From a bacterium (GTDB lineage: Bacteria; Armatimonadota; UBA5829): a DNA stretch of 59,792 nucleotides. Positions within the stretch are counted from its first letter, which is position 1; each line of letters opens with the position of its first letter. The notes beneath the pieces are model-generated. The model worked only from the letters and a program-made list of their open reading frames with translations, did no database searches and was not told the DNA's origin. Position numbers and translations under genes: made by a program. Below, piece by piece: positions 9,292 to 19,000 of the stretch. Where the stretch lies: the NCBI GenBank assembly GCA_021373255.1, contig JAJFTD010000029.1, positions 1 through 59,792 on the forward strand, in the 5' to 3' direction.

Positions 9292-9647
9292 CAAATAGGC
9301 TGCTTATTGTGACTGTTCTAGCAAATCTTCGTGAGCTGGCAGACGAGAACTACCAGAGGAGGGTTTGGACCTCGTCATCTGGTCCGGAGATGTCGTCTTT
9401 TGACGAAGATGTTTGCGGGTTGTTCGATGACAGCGGATTGGGCGATGAACTGGACAAACCCGGGCCTGTGTTCTCAGAAGTGATAGACCGGCATCTTCGC
9501 GTGCTGGACGCTAGACTCCAATCGATTGATGCTCGCTGTCATCCGTTGGAGGTCATCCAAGATCCGAGAATGGAGGAGGTACGGGCGCAAGCCAAGCATC
9601 TTCTGGATCTTTTCGCATTCGAGGGATATGATGTAGGAGCGAGTTGA
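9288..9647 (+). CDS. Small hypothetical protein, translationally coupled
   Basis: A 119-residue acidic protein of unrecognised family. ATG 9288 overlaps the stop of the lipid kinase gene (ATGA), so it is a genuine member of the operon. It is predicted largely helical, with no signal peptide, no Cys motif and no membrane segment. The C-terminal part (EEVRAQAKHLLDLFAFEGYD) may form an amphipathic helix. No function can be assigned from sequence. Confidence 0.65.
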   Translation: MTNRLLIVTVLANLRELADENYQRRVWTSSSGPEMSSFDEDVCGLFDDSGLGDELDKPGPVFSEVIDRHLRVLDARLQSIDARCHPLEVIQDPRMEEVRAQAKHLLDLFAFEGYDVGAS

Positions 9648-9655
9648 GGAGTCTC

Positions 9656-10025
9656 ATGAATGCAGTACTCAAGGAGTTAATTTCCCCAGATATAGACTTC
9701 AAGACATACTGGCCGAAGTTGGGGGCGATTTCGGCTTTTTGCTTGAAGCGACGATTGGCCAGATAACGCCGAAGGAGGCGATGACTTTCAGATATTCGTC
9801 TGCACTCCCAAGTGGCTCTTGAAACAATACAAGAAAGACGACCTTGTTTGGGGTCGTCACATGCTGATTGCTTTTGAATATAATCTGCAACGTATCAGGA
9901 AAAAGATCGAAGACTATTGCAGTCGGTGCACAGGTGACGAGTGGATGGAAATCGCCGCCAAAATCGCAATGGTCGGACAATGGGAGTTCGGGGAATACAA
10001 CGAACATGAATCTCAGAGTCATTGA
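9656..10025 (+). pseudogene. Imm8-like immunity protein gene with two frameshifts
   Basis: Three successive frames read as parts of one small protein. The first gives an N-terminus ending near DIDFKTYW. The second gives GDFGFLLEATIG at about 9721-9760. The third gives FQIFVCTPKWLLKQY, then GRHMLIAFEYN and a C-terminal TGDEWMEIAAKI ending at 10025. From memory, this order (FGFLL, then VCTPKWL, GRH, FEYN, TGDxW) matches the Imm8 family of polymorphic-toxin immunity proteins. The frame moves about at 9718 and again near 9770-9785. No toxin gene is seen beside it. It sits inside the lipid operon and probably no longer makes a functional product. Confidence 0.75.
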
Positions 10026-10155
10026 CCTGAAAGGCGAACCGAACTATGACACTATCAAAAAGAATCCAGACACTAGTTGTCCTGCTATCAGTTGCGGGGT
10101 TAGTTATGCTGTCAGTTCCATCCTGTGCCGGATATTGGAGCGATCTTTGCGAGAT

Positions 10156-11139
10156 ATGAGTGAATATGATATCATCCGCAGGTTCTCCGAAGCCTTCCGA
10201 CGCAGTCCGCTTCAGGAGAACGGCCTCTTCGAGTGTGATTCAGAACTCATTCGGATAGGGGATCAGCTCTGGGCGCTCACAATGGACGAGTTTACCCCCG
10301 AGGAGGATCTATTCACTTCCGACGATCCGGAAGCGCTTGGGGCGAATCTCGCCGTTGCAACGCTCAGCGATCTTCTCGCTGCCGGTGCAACTCCTGCGTG
10401 GTTTATGCACTCGGTTTCGCTGCCGAAAGCAGCCGATTCCACGTTCATATCCGGTCTATCGGCTGGCATTAGTTCGGTGCTGAGTGAGGCAAATTGCAGT
10501 CTTTGCGGCGGTGATATTGGGGGTGCAGATACATGGAGGTTCTGCGGATTCGCCATGGGAGCTGTGCAGGAGAACAAACCTCTGACGCGAATAATGCCGT
10601 GTGAACCCCAGACGCTATGGATAACCGGAACTCTCGGTGACGCAAACCTTGCGGCTCTATCAGGTTCACCGACGCCTCGCTTCGAGCTTTGGCTCGAGGA
10701 GGCTGAGGCCATACGTCGCTCAGCCACGGCCTGCATCGATACCAGCGGCGGATTCTTTGATGCATTGTGGATGCTGCACTCATTGAACCCTCATCTGCGA
10801 TTTGAAATCGATCTAGACAGGCTGCCGATTGCCCCCGGCGTCAGAGAAGCGGCACGTGCGGCGGGTTTTCCTGTGGAGGCGGCGCTGCTGGGCGGGGCGG
10901 GAGAGTATGAGTTGCTGTTCGCTCTTCCTGCTGGTCTGGTCAATCCGGGAATTGATGCAACGTATGTAGGCGCAGTTCAACCAGATTCTGAGCCGGGCAT
11001 AGTTATCTATCGAGATGGCAATCAGGTGAACAGAGTGATCCAACCGCCGCCGTGCCCGCGTGATGCCGCAACGATAGTAGATCATATCCAAGAAGTGATG
11101 GCGATGGCGCATCAGCTCGTTAGTGAGGCGATCGGCTGA
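10156..11139 (+). CDS. AIR synthase / thiamine-monophosphate kinase-like protein
   Basis: A 327-residue protein of the PurM/ThiL superfamily. N-terminal PurM-like domain: DELIRIGDQLWALTMDEF-type metal/nucleotide strand, then ANLAVATLSDLLAAGATP near residue 85, a classical superfamily motif, and GGDIGGADT. C-terminal domain: ACIDTSGGFFDALWML and GAGEYELLFALP, matching the ThiL-like D-x-SDGL and GxDYELLF motifs but with substitutions (CIDTSGGF, GEYELLF). Such changes suggest a substrate other than thiamine phosphate. ATG 10156 is chosen because the domain begins right after it; a longer frame extends upstream but overlaps the Imm8-like remnant. The stop overlaps the start of the next gene. Confidence 0.8.
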   Translation: MSEYDIIRRFSEAFRRSPLQENGLFECDSELIRIGDQLWALTMDEFTPEEDLFTSDDPEALGANLAVATLSDLLAAGATPAWFMHSVSLPKAADSTFISGLSAGISSVLSEANCSLCGGDIGGADTWRFCGFAMGAVQENKPLTRIMPCEPQTLWITGTLGDANLAALSGSPTPRFELWLEEAEAIRRSATACIDTSGGFFDALWMLHSLNPHLRFEIDLDRLPIAPGVREAARAAGFPVEAALLGGAGEYELLFALPAGLVNPGIDATYVGAVQPDSEPGIVIYRDGNQVNRVIQPPPCPRDAATIVDHIQEVMAMAHQLVSEAIG

Positions 11140-12350
11140 TGGAATTCAGGAATGTGCTGTTTACCGAACTGAAGCTGCGCAATATGACTCTGCCGAACCG
11201 GATCATTCGCTCAGCGACATATGAGGGCTGGGGAGAGGCCGACGGCACACCCAAGCCGGAACTCGCCGATGTGTATTCGGAGCTTGCGCGCGGTGGGGTT
11301 GGCACCATTATTACGGGTTTCGCGTTCGTCTCCAAGGTCGGGCGGGCCATGCATCCGGGGCAGTGCGGGATCGATTCAGACGACAAGATCGGCCCGTGGC
11401 GCCGGATTATCGCGAAAGTGCGGGAGGCAAATCCGGACGTCAAGCTGGTTATGCAGATAGCTCACACAGGGCGACAAACCCGCCGGCAGGTTACCGGCCA
11501 GCCTGTTGTCGGTGCGTCGGATAGGCCGTGCACTTACTTCAGACAGCACCCTCGTGTCCTCGATGACAATTCGATTCTGGATATCATCAATGACTTTGCT
11601 TACGCTGCGTATCGCGCAATAAGAGCTGGCTTTGATGCTGTGCAGATACACGCGGCGCACGGCTATCTGATCCACCAGTTCCTCTCTTCCTGGACCAATG
11701 CGCGAACCGACAGATGGGCGGATCGTCCGCTCCTTCTCGAAAAGGTGATCTCAGCCGTGCGCTCCAAGTGCGGATACGACTTTCCCATACTCGTGAAGCT
11801 GAGCGCGGCGGAGGACAGGTCACCCGGCATTCGAGTTGAAGACACCATCGAGACCGCAAAGCGTTTGGAGAAGCTCGAAATAGACGCTGTCGAAATAAGC
11901 TACGGCACAATGGAGTATGCCCTAAATATTATCCGGGGTGCGGTCCCAATCGATGCGGTCCTGAGAGTCAATCCTATGTTCAATCGCATACCGGGTTTGC
12001 TGAAGAGTTTCTGGAAGAAGTTCTGCGCTCCGGCCTATCTTCGGAAGTTCATCCCCTTTGAAGAGGACTACAACCTGCAGAGTGCGTCGCGCATCTGGAG
12101 CGAAACCGAACTGCCCGTTATCTGCGTCGGCGGCATTCGAACATTGGAGAGTATGGTCGGCATTATCGATAGCTTTGGTATAGATGCCATTGCACTGTGC
12201 CGTCCGCTCATATGCGAACCGGATATTCCCAGGAAGATCCTGAGCGGTGAGTTCACCAAGTCGAAGTGCACCAACTGTAATCTCTGCACGATTTACTGCG
12301 ACAGCCAGCAGCCTCTTCGCTGCTACCAAAAGAAAGGAAACGCACAGTGA
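11139..12350 (+). CDS. NADH:flavin oxidoreductase (Old Yellow Enzyme family)
   Basis: A 403-residue FMN-dependent TIM-barrel reductase. Visible motifs include LPNRIIRSATYEGWG at the first barrel strand, MQIAHTGRQT, the catalytic pair region VQIHAAHGYLIHQFLS near residue 170, and CVGGIRT near the phosphate site. The C-terminus carries a Cys group (CTNCNLCTIYC), recalling the 4Fe-4S-binding Cys cluster of 2,4-dienoyl-CoA reductase-type members, but the long C-terminal FAD/NADPH domain is absent. It likely reduces an activated C=C bond in the pathway encoded by the operon. Start codon overlaps the previous stop, and its end overlaps the next start by four bases. Confidence 0.9.
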   Translation: MEFRNVLFTELKLRNMTLPNRIIRSATYEGWGEADGTPKPELADVYSELARGGVGTIITGFAFVSKVGRAMHPGQCGIDSDDKIGPWRRIIAKVREANPDVKLVMQIAHTGRQTRRQVTGQPVVGASDRPCTYFRQHPRVLDDNSILDIINDFAYAAYRAIRAGFDAVQIHAAHGYLIHQFLSSWTNARTDRWADRPLLLEKVISAVRSKCGYDFPILVKLSAAEDRSPGIRVEDTIETAKRLEKLEIDAVEISYGTMEYALNIIRGAVPIDAVLRVNPMFNRIPGLLKSFWKKFCAPAYLRKFIPFEEDYNLQSASRIWSETELPVICVGGIRTLESMVGIIDSFGIDAIALCRPLICEPDIPRKILSGEFTKSKCTNCNLCTIYCDSQQPLRCYQKKGNAQ

Positions 12351-13609
12351 AAGCTGCTGACACAAAGCCAGGCCAATTTGAAGACTTCCTGCCAAACGGA
12401 GACGGTGCAGAGCTCTTTGCCAAAGTCGATGCGCTGGCCAATCTCCTAGATTCAACCAGTATCGATTACATAGGGGGCTTGGGTCTGGAAGTAATCGGAC
12501 CGATTGGACCTCGGACGCTGATTCGAGAGCCGGACGGTGAGACCCACCCAGTCATTATGCTGGGCTCAAATTCATATCTATCGCTCACCACGCATCCTAG
12601 AGTCGTCGCGGCAGCAAAGGAAGCATGCGATAGATATGGTTACGGAATGGGTGCGGTCTCGCTCTACTCCGGCACCACCGATCTGCACAGGGATCTTGAG
12701 CGCCGCATCGCCGAATTCTACAAAACAGAAGACGCGATCATCATCCCGTGCGGATACTCGGCGAATGTGGGCGTTATTTCATGTCTCTGCGGTCCCGGTG
12801 ATGTAATCATCTGCGACGCATACAATCACGCTTCCATATTTGACGGTTGCAAGCTCTCCGGTGCGGATGTGAAAGTCTATCTTCATCGCAACATGAAGCA
12901 TCTGGAGAGAATCCTGAAGTCTCTCTCCGATTCGCAGGCCGGCCGACTTATCATAACTGACGGTGTCTTCTCGATGGATGGCGACATCGCGCCGCTCGAT
13001 GAGATAGTTGACTTGGCCAAGCGCTACGGGGCGCGGGTGATGGTGGATGATGCGCACGGGGTTGGTGTCGTAGGTCCCACCGGCCGAGGCAGTGCTGAAG
13101 CGTACGGTTGTATGGATAGAATCGACATTAACCTCGGCACGCTGAGTAAGACCCCAGGTGCGGTCGGTGGTTACTGCGCAGGCAGTGCCCGCCTGATCCA
13201 GTATCTGCGCTTCTACACCCGAACCTACTTCTTCTCCACAAGCCTCCCACCGCCGGTGGTCGCGGGCCTTAACGAGGTCTTCAAGCTCCTTATAGAAGAC
13301 GCCGCAGGGCGGGAAGAACTCTGGCACAATGTCCAATATATGCGAGATGGTCTCAAGTCCCTGGGCTTTGATACGGGCAACACACAGTCCGCGATCATAC
13401 CGATAATGGTCGGGGACGAGGGGAAACTCGGGCGGTTCAACAACGACTTGAGGCGTGGCGGCTTATACACCAATGTCGTGACGTATCCTGCTGTTCGCCG
13501 CAAGGAATGTCATCTTCGCTTGTGTGTGATGAACTCCCTTACAAAACAAGATATGGATCAGGCGCTTTCGATTCTGGGAGAACTCGGCAAGAAGCACGGT
13601 ATCATATAG
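12347..13609 (+). CDS. Alpha-oxoamine synthase (PLP, class II aminotransferase fold)
   Basis: A 420-residue PLP enzyme of the family that includes 8-amino-7-oxononanoate synthase, KBL, ALA synthase and serine palmitoyltransferase. These condense an amino acid with an acyl thioester, losing CO2. Visible signatures: NSYLSLTTHPRV near residue 70, GYGMGAVSLYSGTTDLH near residue 100, the cofactor His region DAYNHASI, the cofactor Asp in MVDDAHGVGVVG, and the Schiff-base Lys in LGTLSKTPGAVGGY near residue 267. The N-terminal extension of about 65 residues and the lipid-kinase and SDR neighbours resemble serine palmitoyltransferase-type enzymes more than biotin synthesis. No other biotin gene is present. 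A sphingoid-like product is plausible but not shown. Confidence 0.9.
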   Translation: MKAADTKPGQFEDFLPNGDGAELFAKVDALANLLDSTSIDYIGGLGLEVIGPIGPRTLIREPDGETHPVIMLGSNSYLSLTTHPRVVAAAKEACDRYGYGMGAVSLYSGTTDLHRDLERRIAEFYKTEDAIIIPCGYSANVGVISCLCGPGDVIICDAYNHASIFDGCKLSGADVKVYLHRNMKHLERILKSLSDSQAGRLIITDGVFSMDGDIAPLDEIVDLAKRYGARVMVDDAHGVGVVGPTGRGSAEAYGCMDRIDINLGTLSKTPGAVGGYCAGSARLIQYLRFYTRTYFFSTSLPPPVVAGLNEVFKLLIEDAAGREELWHNVQYMRDGLKSLGFDTGNTQSAIIPIMVGDEGKLGRFNNDLRRGGLYTNVVTYPAVRRKECHLRLCVMNSLTKQDMDQALSILGELGKKHGII

Positions 13610-14644
13610 ATGAAGCACGCATTTATCACCGGAGCCGCCGGGTTCATAGGCGGATATGCGGTTCGAGAGTTTGTCGAGCAGGGCTGGCATGTATTCGCCC
13701 TTGTTCACAGAAAGACTTCAGCAGTCCTTGATGAGTTGGCAGCATCGGGCAGTGTAACCATTGTGCAAGGTGATCTCAGCGACTTCGCAGAGTTGGAGCG
13801 TGACCTCCGCGAGCAACTGGAGAGCCGAGGAGTCATGCTCGATGCTATAGTGCACTGTGCGGGACGAGCCTCCGATGTCGGCAGGCGCGACGAGTTTCGC
13901 AGAACAAACTTCGAATCAGTCCAGAATCTCAGTGGCATTGTCGAGCACCTAGATGTTGGCCAGTTTGTGTTCGTATCCACTACAGACGTCTATGGTCTGC
14001 GTAACTTCAACGGTGAGTCTGAAGATGAACTTCCGCTGCAGGATAATATCCGAAACCCATACCCGGAGTTCAAGATTGCAGCGGAGGAGTGGATCCTAAA
14101 GACGCTTCCGCCGGAGCGCTACTCAATTATCCGCCCCACAGCCGTATGGGGAGTGGGCGACCCAACGCTCACACCGAGAATTGTGAGCTTTCTCAAATCG
14201 TCTCCTTGGATCATCCACTTTGGCAAGTGGCAAGGCAGCAATCGCTGGCCGCTAGCTCACGTCCGCAACGTTGCAACTGCCATCTACCTCGCCGCAACCT
14301 TACAGGAGGCGGCAGGCTCGGCGGTAAACGTGCTGGATAGCGAGATCACCACGATTGAGGAGTTCTACCGCATCGTCGCATCAGTATATCTGCCTGAGAA
14401 GAGATTGAGGAGCGTTACACTGCCGATGTGGATTGGGAAGGCGTTTGGCACAGTCGTCTCGAGCATCTCGAATACGCTGAACCTAGATCACCCGTTCACC
14501 GATCCATCCCTGTATGCCCTCTATTCCGTGGCAAGTAACCTCGACTTCAGCAATGAAAGGTTCTTGCATCTGCTCAAACGCGGAAATCGACGCATTGTAA
14601 GCAGAGACGAAGGGGTGGATGAGCTTCGAAGTAAGTCATCGTGA
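13610..14644 (+). CDS. NAD(P)-dependent epimerase/dehydratase (extended SDR)
   Basis: A 344-residue Rossmann protein. The N-terminal nucleotide motif is GAAGFIGGYAVREF, followed by an NNAG-equivalent IVHCAGRASDVG, the catalytic Ser/Thr region VFVSTTDVYG, and the YxxxK motif as YPEFKIAAE near residue 145. A substrate-domain motif RPTAVWGVGDPT follows. The C-terminus has a hydrophobic stretch that could touch the membrane. It starts at the base after the alpha-oxoamine synthase stop, so it should act on that pathway. A 3-keto-lipid reductase like bacterial CerR of ceramide synthesis is one option; a 3-beta-hydroxysteroid-dehydrogenase-like role is another. It overlaps the convergent propeller gene by 9 bases. 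Confidence 0.85.
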   Translation: MKHAFITGAAGFIGGYAVREFVEQGWHVFALVHRKTSAVLDELAASGSVTIVQGDLSDFAELERDLREQLESRGVMLDAIVHCAGRASDVGRRDEFRRTNFESVQNLSGIVEHLDVGQFVFVSTTDVYGLRNFNGESEDELPLQDNIRNPYPEFKIAAEEWILKTLPPERYSIIRPTAVWGVGDPTLTPRIVSFLKSSPWIIHFGKWQGSNRWPLAHVRNVATAIYLAATLQEAAGSAVNVLDSEITTIEEFYRIVASVYLPEKRLRSVTLPMWIGKAFGTVVSSISNTLNLDHPFTDPSLYALYSVASNLDFSNERFLHLLKRGNRRIVSRDEGVDELRSKSS

Positions 14645-16084
14645 TGCGGGCAGGAACCATATACCGGTGCGGGTGCCGACCCACGTGCCATTCTCACATG
14701 CACAGATAGCTTGCGCTTCCGATATGCGTGGGTCCAGTCGATGCACTGCCCCATCGGATGCTCTTTGCCAAACCTCCGAGCGAGTCGTGGCAAGTATACT
14801 CCCAGATGCATCTGATCTCAGGTCGGTGATCTCAGTGTTGCCGATGCCAGGCACGCTCAGCCAGTGATTCCCATCTTTAGTGAATAGCCCGCTAACAAAT
14901 GTTCCTGCGTAAACCGTATTTCCGGCACAGGCGATGCACTTTATCCAGTCATCGGTGAGTCCATTTCTCTCATCATGCATGCGAACTGTCTTGCTTGTGC
15001 GGTCGATCTCTGCGAGCCCACGTCCTTGGGTGCCAATCCAGATTGTGTCTTTCTGAGGTAGTATGGCAGTAATTGCACAGCCTTGGAGCTCAGGAAATTT
15101 TAGATGGTGCGTCCACGTCTTTCCATCAAACTCGCTCCATCCGCCCCACTGGGCGGCGTAGAGGCGTTCGCTGTCGGATGCGATCGCCGAGACCTGCTTG
15201 CGGGGCAGGTTTGCGCAGATGTCTTTGGTCCATTTATCGCCGTCCCTGCGGTCGACCTTTCCATCCCCATGCCTGATATATAGCGATCCCCCGAACTTGA
15301 CCATTTGCCTGGGAGCGTTGGATGACATCTCGGGCCGCGATATGTGCCGCCACTCGTCTTTGGTTAGGACCACGAGCCCTTCTTCGAGCGTGCTGAAGTA
15401 TACATTCCCTTGATATTCTGCAATGCACTGGATGTTGTGGCTATATGGTTCGTTCGGCTGCAGGTGCTGAGTCCAAACCTTGCCATCGTATTCCCAAACA
15501 CCCTCATCTCGTGTACCGAGCCATATTGCATTGTCTTTTGAAGTTATTGCTGTTATTTCGCGAGCTTTTGCCGGCAGGTCGATATCCAGGCGGGTCCAAT
15601 GGTCATCAATATATTCATACAGACAATCGCCAAACATTGCATTAATGGCTCGCCCATCAGCACTGCATCGTGCGCTGACGTGCGAGCCTGTGTGCGATGA
15701 CGGTTCGATTGCTGGGGTGGGGTGACCATAGGGAAATACTGTGACTTTGGACGTCATCTGAACCATCTGTTTTGCGGTCCACTTTCCACCGGACCACTCA
15801 GATGATATTTTCGGGAAGTCCACAAGGACCTTTTCAGGTTGAAGATATATGTTGATTCTGCGGGCTTCGTTTGATGGTAACCCATCTTCCACTGTAAACT
15901 TCCGCCATGACCCGTCGGCATTTCGGCACAATACTCCGCCGCGTGTTGCTACCCACAGCGCGCCGTTCGCGGAAAACGCCATGTCCACCACGTAGCGCGT
16001 ACTTGTGAAGACTGCGGGCTCTTCAGCCGGCAGGATACCTGGGACGAGGATCAGGAGCAAGACTGGGATAAGCCAGCGCATCAT
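14636..16084 (-). CDS. Exported two-component-regulator-type beta-propeller protein
   Basis: A 482-residue protein with a signal peptide (WLIPVLLLILVPGILPAEE). The rest is made of repeated propeller blades with the pattern 'IWIGTxxxGLxxxD' (GALWVATRGGVLC, AIWLGTRDEGVWEY, TIWIGTQGRGLAEI, GTWVGTRTGIWFL). Such blades usually form the periplasmic ligand-binding part of hybrid two-component systems, but no kinase domain follows. ATG 16084 overlaps the stop of the upstream VIT-domain gene (ATGA), so translation is coupled. Probably a secreted or periplasmic binding protein; ligand unknown. It is the last gene of the minus-strand cluster. Confidence 0.85.
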   Translation of the reverse strand: MMRWLIPVLLLILVPGILPAEEPAVFTSTRYVVDMAFSANGALWVATRGGVLCRNADGSWRKFTVEDGLPSNEARRINIYLQPEKVLVDFPKISSEWSGGKWTAKQMVQMTSKVTVFPYGHPTPAIEPSSHTGSHVSARCSADGRAINAMFGDCLYEYIDDHWTRLDIDLPAKAREITAITSKDNAIWLGTRDEGVWEYDGKVWTQHLQPNEPYSHNIQCIAEYQGNVYFSTLEEGLVVLTKDEWRHISRPEMSSNAPRQMVKFGGSLYIRHGDGKVDRRDGDKWTKDICANLPRKQVSAIASDSERLYAAQWGGWSEFDGKTWTHHLKFPELQGCAITAILPQKDTIWIGTQGRGLAEIDRTSKTVRMHDERNGLTDDWIKCIACAGNTVYAGTFVSGLFTKDGNHWLSVPGIGNTEITDLRSDASGSILATTRSEVWQRASDGAVHRLDPRISEAQAICACENGTWVGTRTGIWFLPASR

Positions 16085-19000
16085 TTGGACCTCGCTTCCA
16101 CGGTTATGGTCGTGCGGTTGTGTGCGCTGTCCGTAAGCACGTATGATACGGCGAATGCCGCGCCTCTGTAGTCGTTTGGAATCGTGGCAACTGCATAGAA
16201 CTTGCCCGGTTTGATCGATGACCTCATTTCCACCCGTTCCCCCCACGGCAGCAGCGCCGTGGCTCTTGCAGTATCACTACCTGCGATCTCCAGCCTGATC
16301 TTGTCGGTAACAATCGCAGTCGCGATGCCTGTGGGTGGGGTGACGTCCACATTGTAGCTGAGCCGCATCTCTTTGCGGGTGCCATTATTTAATACCACTA
16401 TCACTGTAATGGAATACTGACCCTCGGCTGCATACGATGGTATATCAAATCGCGCTTCCCACTTGCGGGTGTCGGCGTTACGCTCTAGCGTCTTGATTTC
16501 ACCATCAGGCATGATCGCAATGACACGCAGGGCATTGGCCGGTGCGTCCACAGAGATAAGTGGGTCGCCCCAACGTGCGTACATTTCCATCTGTTCTATC
16601 TGCTTATTGAAGTTGGCTGCAATCTGATTCTGGCGCTCTTGTAACTGCGCAATATTCTTTGGATCACCCGATGAATGCGCGGTTTGCATTTGTTTTGTGA
16701 GTGCAACTGATTCTATGCGCAGGCTTATTGTTTTGTCGAGTAGAGAACTGTAAGGATCTAAGAATGAGGAGTTATAGATGCTGTGCTTCGGATCCTTGAC
16801 TAGATAGAGCGTTGCAAGTGACTTGTAATGCTTAGCAAGGCGCTCAAGCCTGGCCTTGTTTGGCGTTTTCCTCTGCATCTCTGCAATAATGGTGTGCTGG
16901 AGAGGCACAAGCGCGTACCACAGGCCGTATTCATCATGACTTTCAATCACGCTTTGAGCGGAGACGTTCATAAGGCGTGCGCCAGCTTGCATTTTCTTCA
17001 GGAGTGAAGCCAAATATGCCGCGTCCTGATTGTCTCGGTATTTCGCGCGAGTGTAGTCCCAGGCAAGATCATCTATTTCCTCTTTGATCATATCGCGCAG
17101 TTGCACTTTGGCGTCAATGGAAAGCTGTGCGCAGAGTGTGTGGTATTTGGCGCTGATTGCTCTGGCGGGTTTTGAGTCTCCTTTGCCATCGATTAGGAGC
17201 TTTGCCAAGTCAGAACCTACTTGGTACATCTTATCGTTTTTGATCTGCCTCTCGGCTTCCAGAATGCTCTGGGTAGCTGACCTGCCCGACCGAACTTCCA
17301 GCCGTCTCATCTCCATTCTGAGATTGGCCATAACATGCTTATCAGGCTGCGACTTATGTTGTTCTGCTACTAAGCTTTGCGCTAGGTCGGCCAACTTGTA
17401 AGCTGCAGAATCACCGAACGTTTTCGTTTCACTCGTCTGAGATACGCGGCTCAGTATCTGCAGTTGTTTGGCCAACATTTGGCCATCGGGTGTCGACTCT
17501 TTACCCTGAGCCACGGCTTCTGCCAGCTTCTCCGCGACTTCTTGCGTCGCGTTCCTGATGTCCTCAGTGAGTTCCATTTGGAGGTCAACTTCTGCCTCCT
17601 TAGCAGCCGACGCAAGTTCTGTCTGCAGCTTTCCAACGATGGCTTCAGCATTACCGCCATCACGAATCAACGCCGGCAGATTGTAGCATGTCTCTCTCAG
17701 GTAACCTTCTATGGCAAATCTCAAATATAACTTGACTGGTGAATCACCATACCCATACTTTGCCAATTCATTACGCACTTCCTGTGCTTTGGGACTGTCT
17801 GCCTGGTCGATTTTCAGAATGTCCAGGAGTTGGTATGCGAGCTGATTCGGGTCCGTGACGCGGTCTTCCTTCTTCTCTTTCTTTTCCTGGTAGCGTTCAT
17901 ACGCGTCTCGTAAGTAGCTATCAGACAATTCACCTGTCGAGGCTGCTAACTGTTCAAGACGGCTCTTAAGTGTCGCGATATTCGATTTGCCAGGTGCATT
18001 ACCATACTCGAGTTCGGTTATTCTATATGCAAGTTCATCCATCAAGTCACTTGAAAAGGTGGGATGCCCCTTTGAGTATTCGATCCCGAACAGGCGGGCC
18101 AGCCGGTTATGCTGTGCAGTTGCATCTTTCCCATCAGCCACAGTCTTGATCATTTCTTCTTCGATGCTGTAGATAATGTCGTAGGCGCGGTTGGTCAATT
18201 CCTCTCTAGGATCCAGCCCAGCCTTTTTGCACAGATTGTTGAGTTGGCCGGTTAGGCGCTTGCCCTGCTTGCTGTCTTCTTTCCCCAGTTTTATCAGGTC
18301 GATCAAAGGGGACGCAAGAGCATCGATCTTTTCACGATACTCATTTTGCCTGTAAGACTTCATCTCCTCCTTCGGCACTGCCAGCCATGAGGTGAACTTG
18401 CTGGGCATTCCGAACCGCTTGCTGATGCCAACTACTGCCGCCCGGCTTGACTTCCTACAGCTCAATTGCTCAATCCTTGCAGCTGCCCATAGGCTGGTTG
18501 CGAGGCTGTTCGACTTGGATGCTGACCTGAATGTGACTGGTGCTGAGTACGTTAACCGGCCCGAGGGTGACTTGCCCCGCAGTGTGACAGTCGCCTCTCC
18601 GGCACCCTTATAACGGCCGTAAATAGTTAGCGACTCATAAGCTTTCACGCTGGAAAAGCGGGTGGGGCAAACGTCGTAAGTCCTCACACCATCTACAGAC
18701 ACGCTTGGGCTTGTGAGTGAATGGTCGGGAGTCAAAGCCAGAGCGAAGTAGCCATCCTTACTACCTGAACGCGCAGCATAGAGAGATGCGTTCATCTTCG
18801 CAGGCCTGCGGACAATCCGCACATTCAAATCTTTCGGTGGCGTATAGTTCTCACCAGAAAGCTTGATAATGTAGCCACCCGTATGGCGTTGTGCTGGAAT
18901 GCCGTAGTTGGTGAACACATTCGCGATACCGGCATCCGGCTTGACTCGAATAATGACGTCGATGGAGTCCAGAGGGTCGAGAGCACCTTTGCCGAATATT

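Noticed and set aside
12347-13609. Assignment of the alpha-oxoamine synthase as BioF of biotin synthesis.
   Set aside because: No bioA, bioB or bioD gene is present, and the neighbours are lipid- and redox-type genes.
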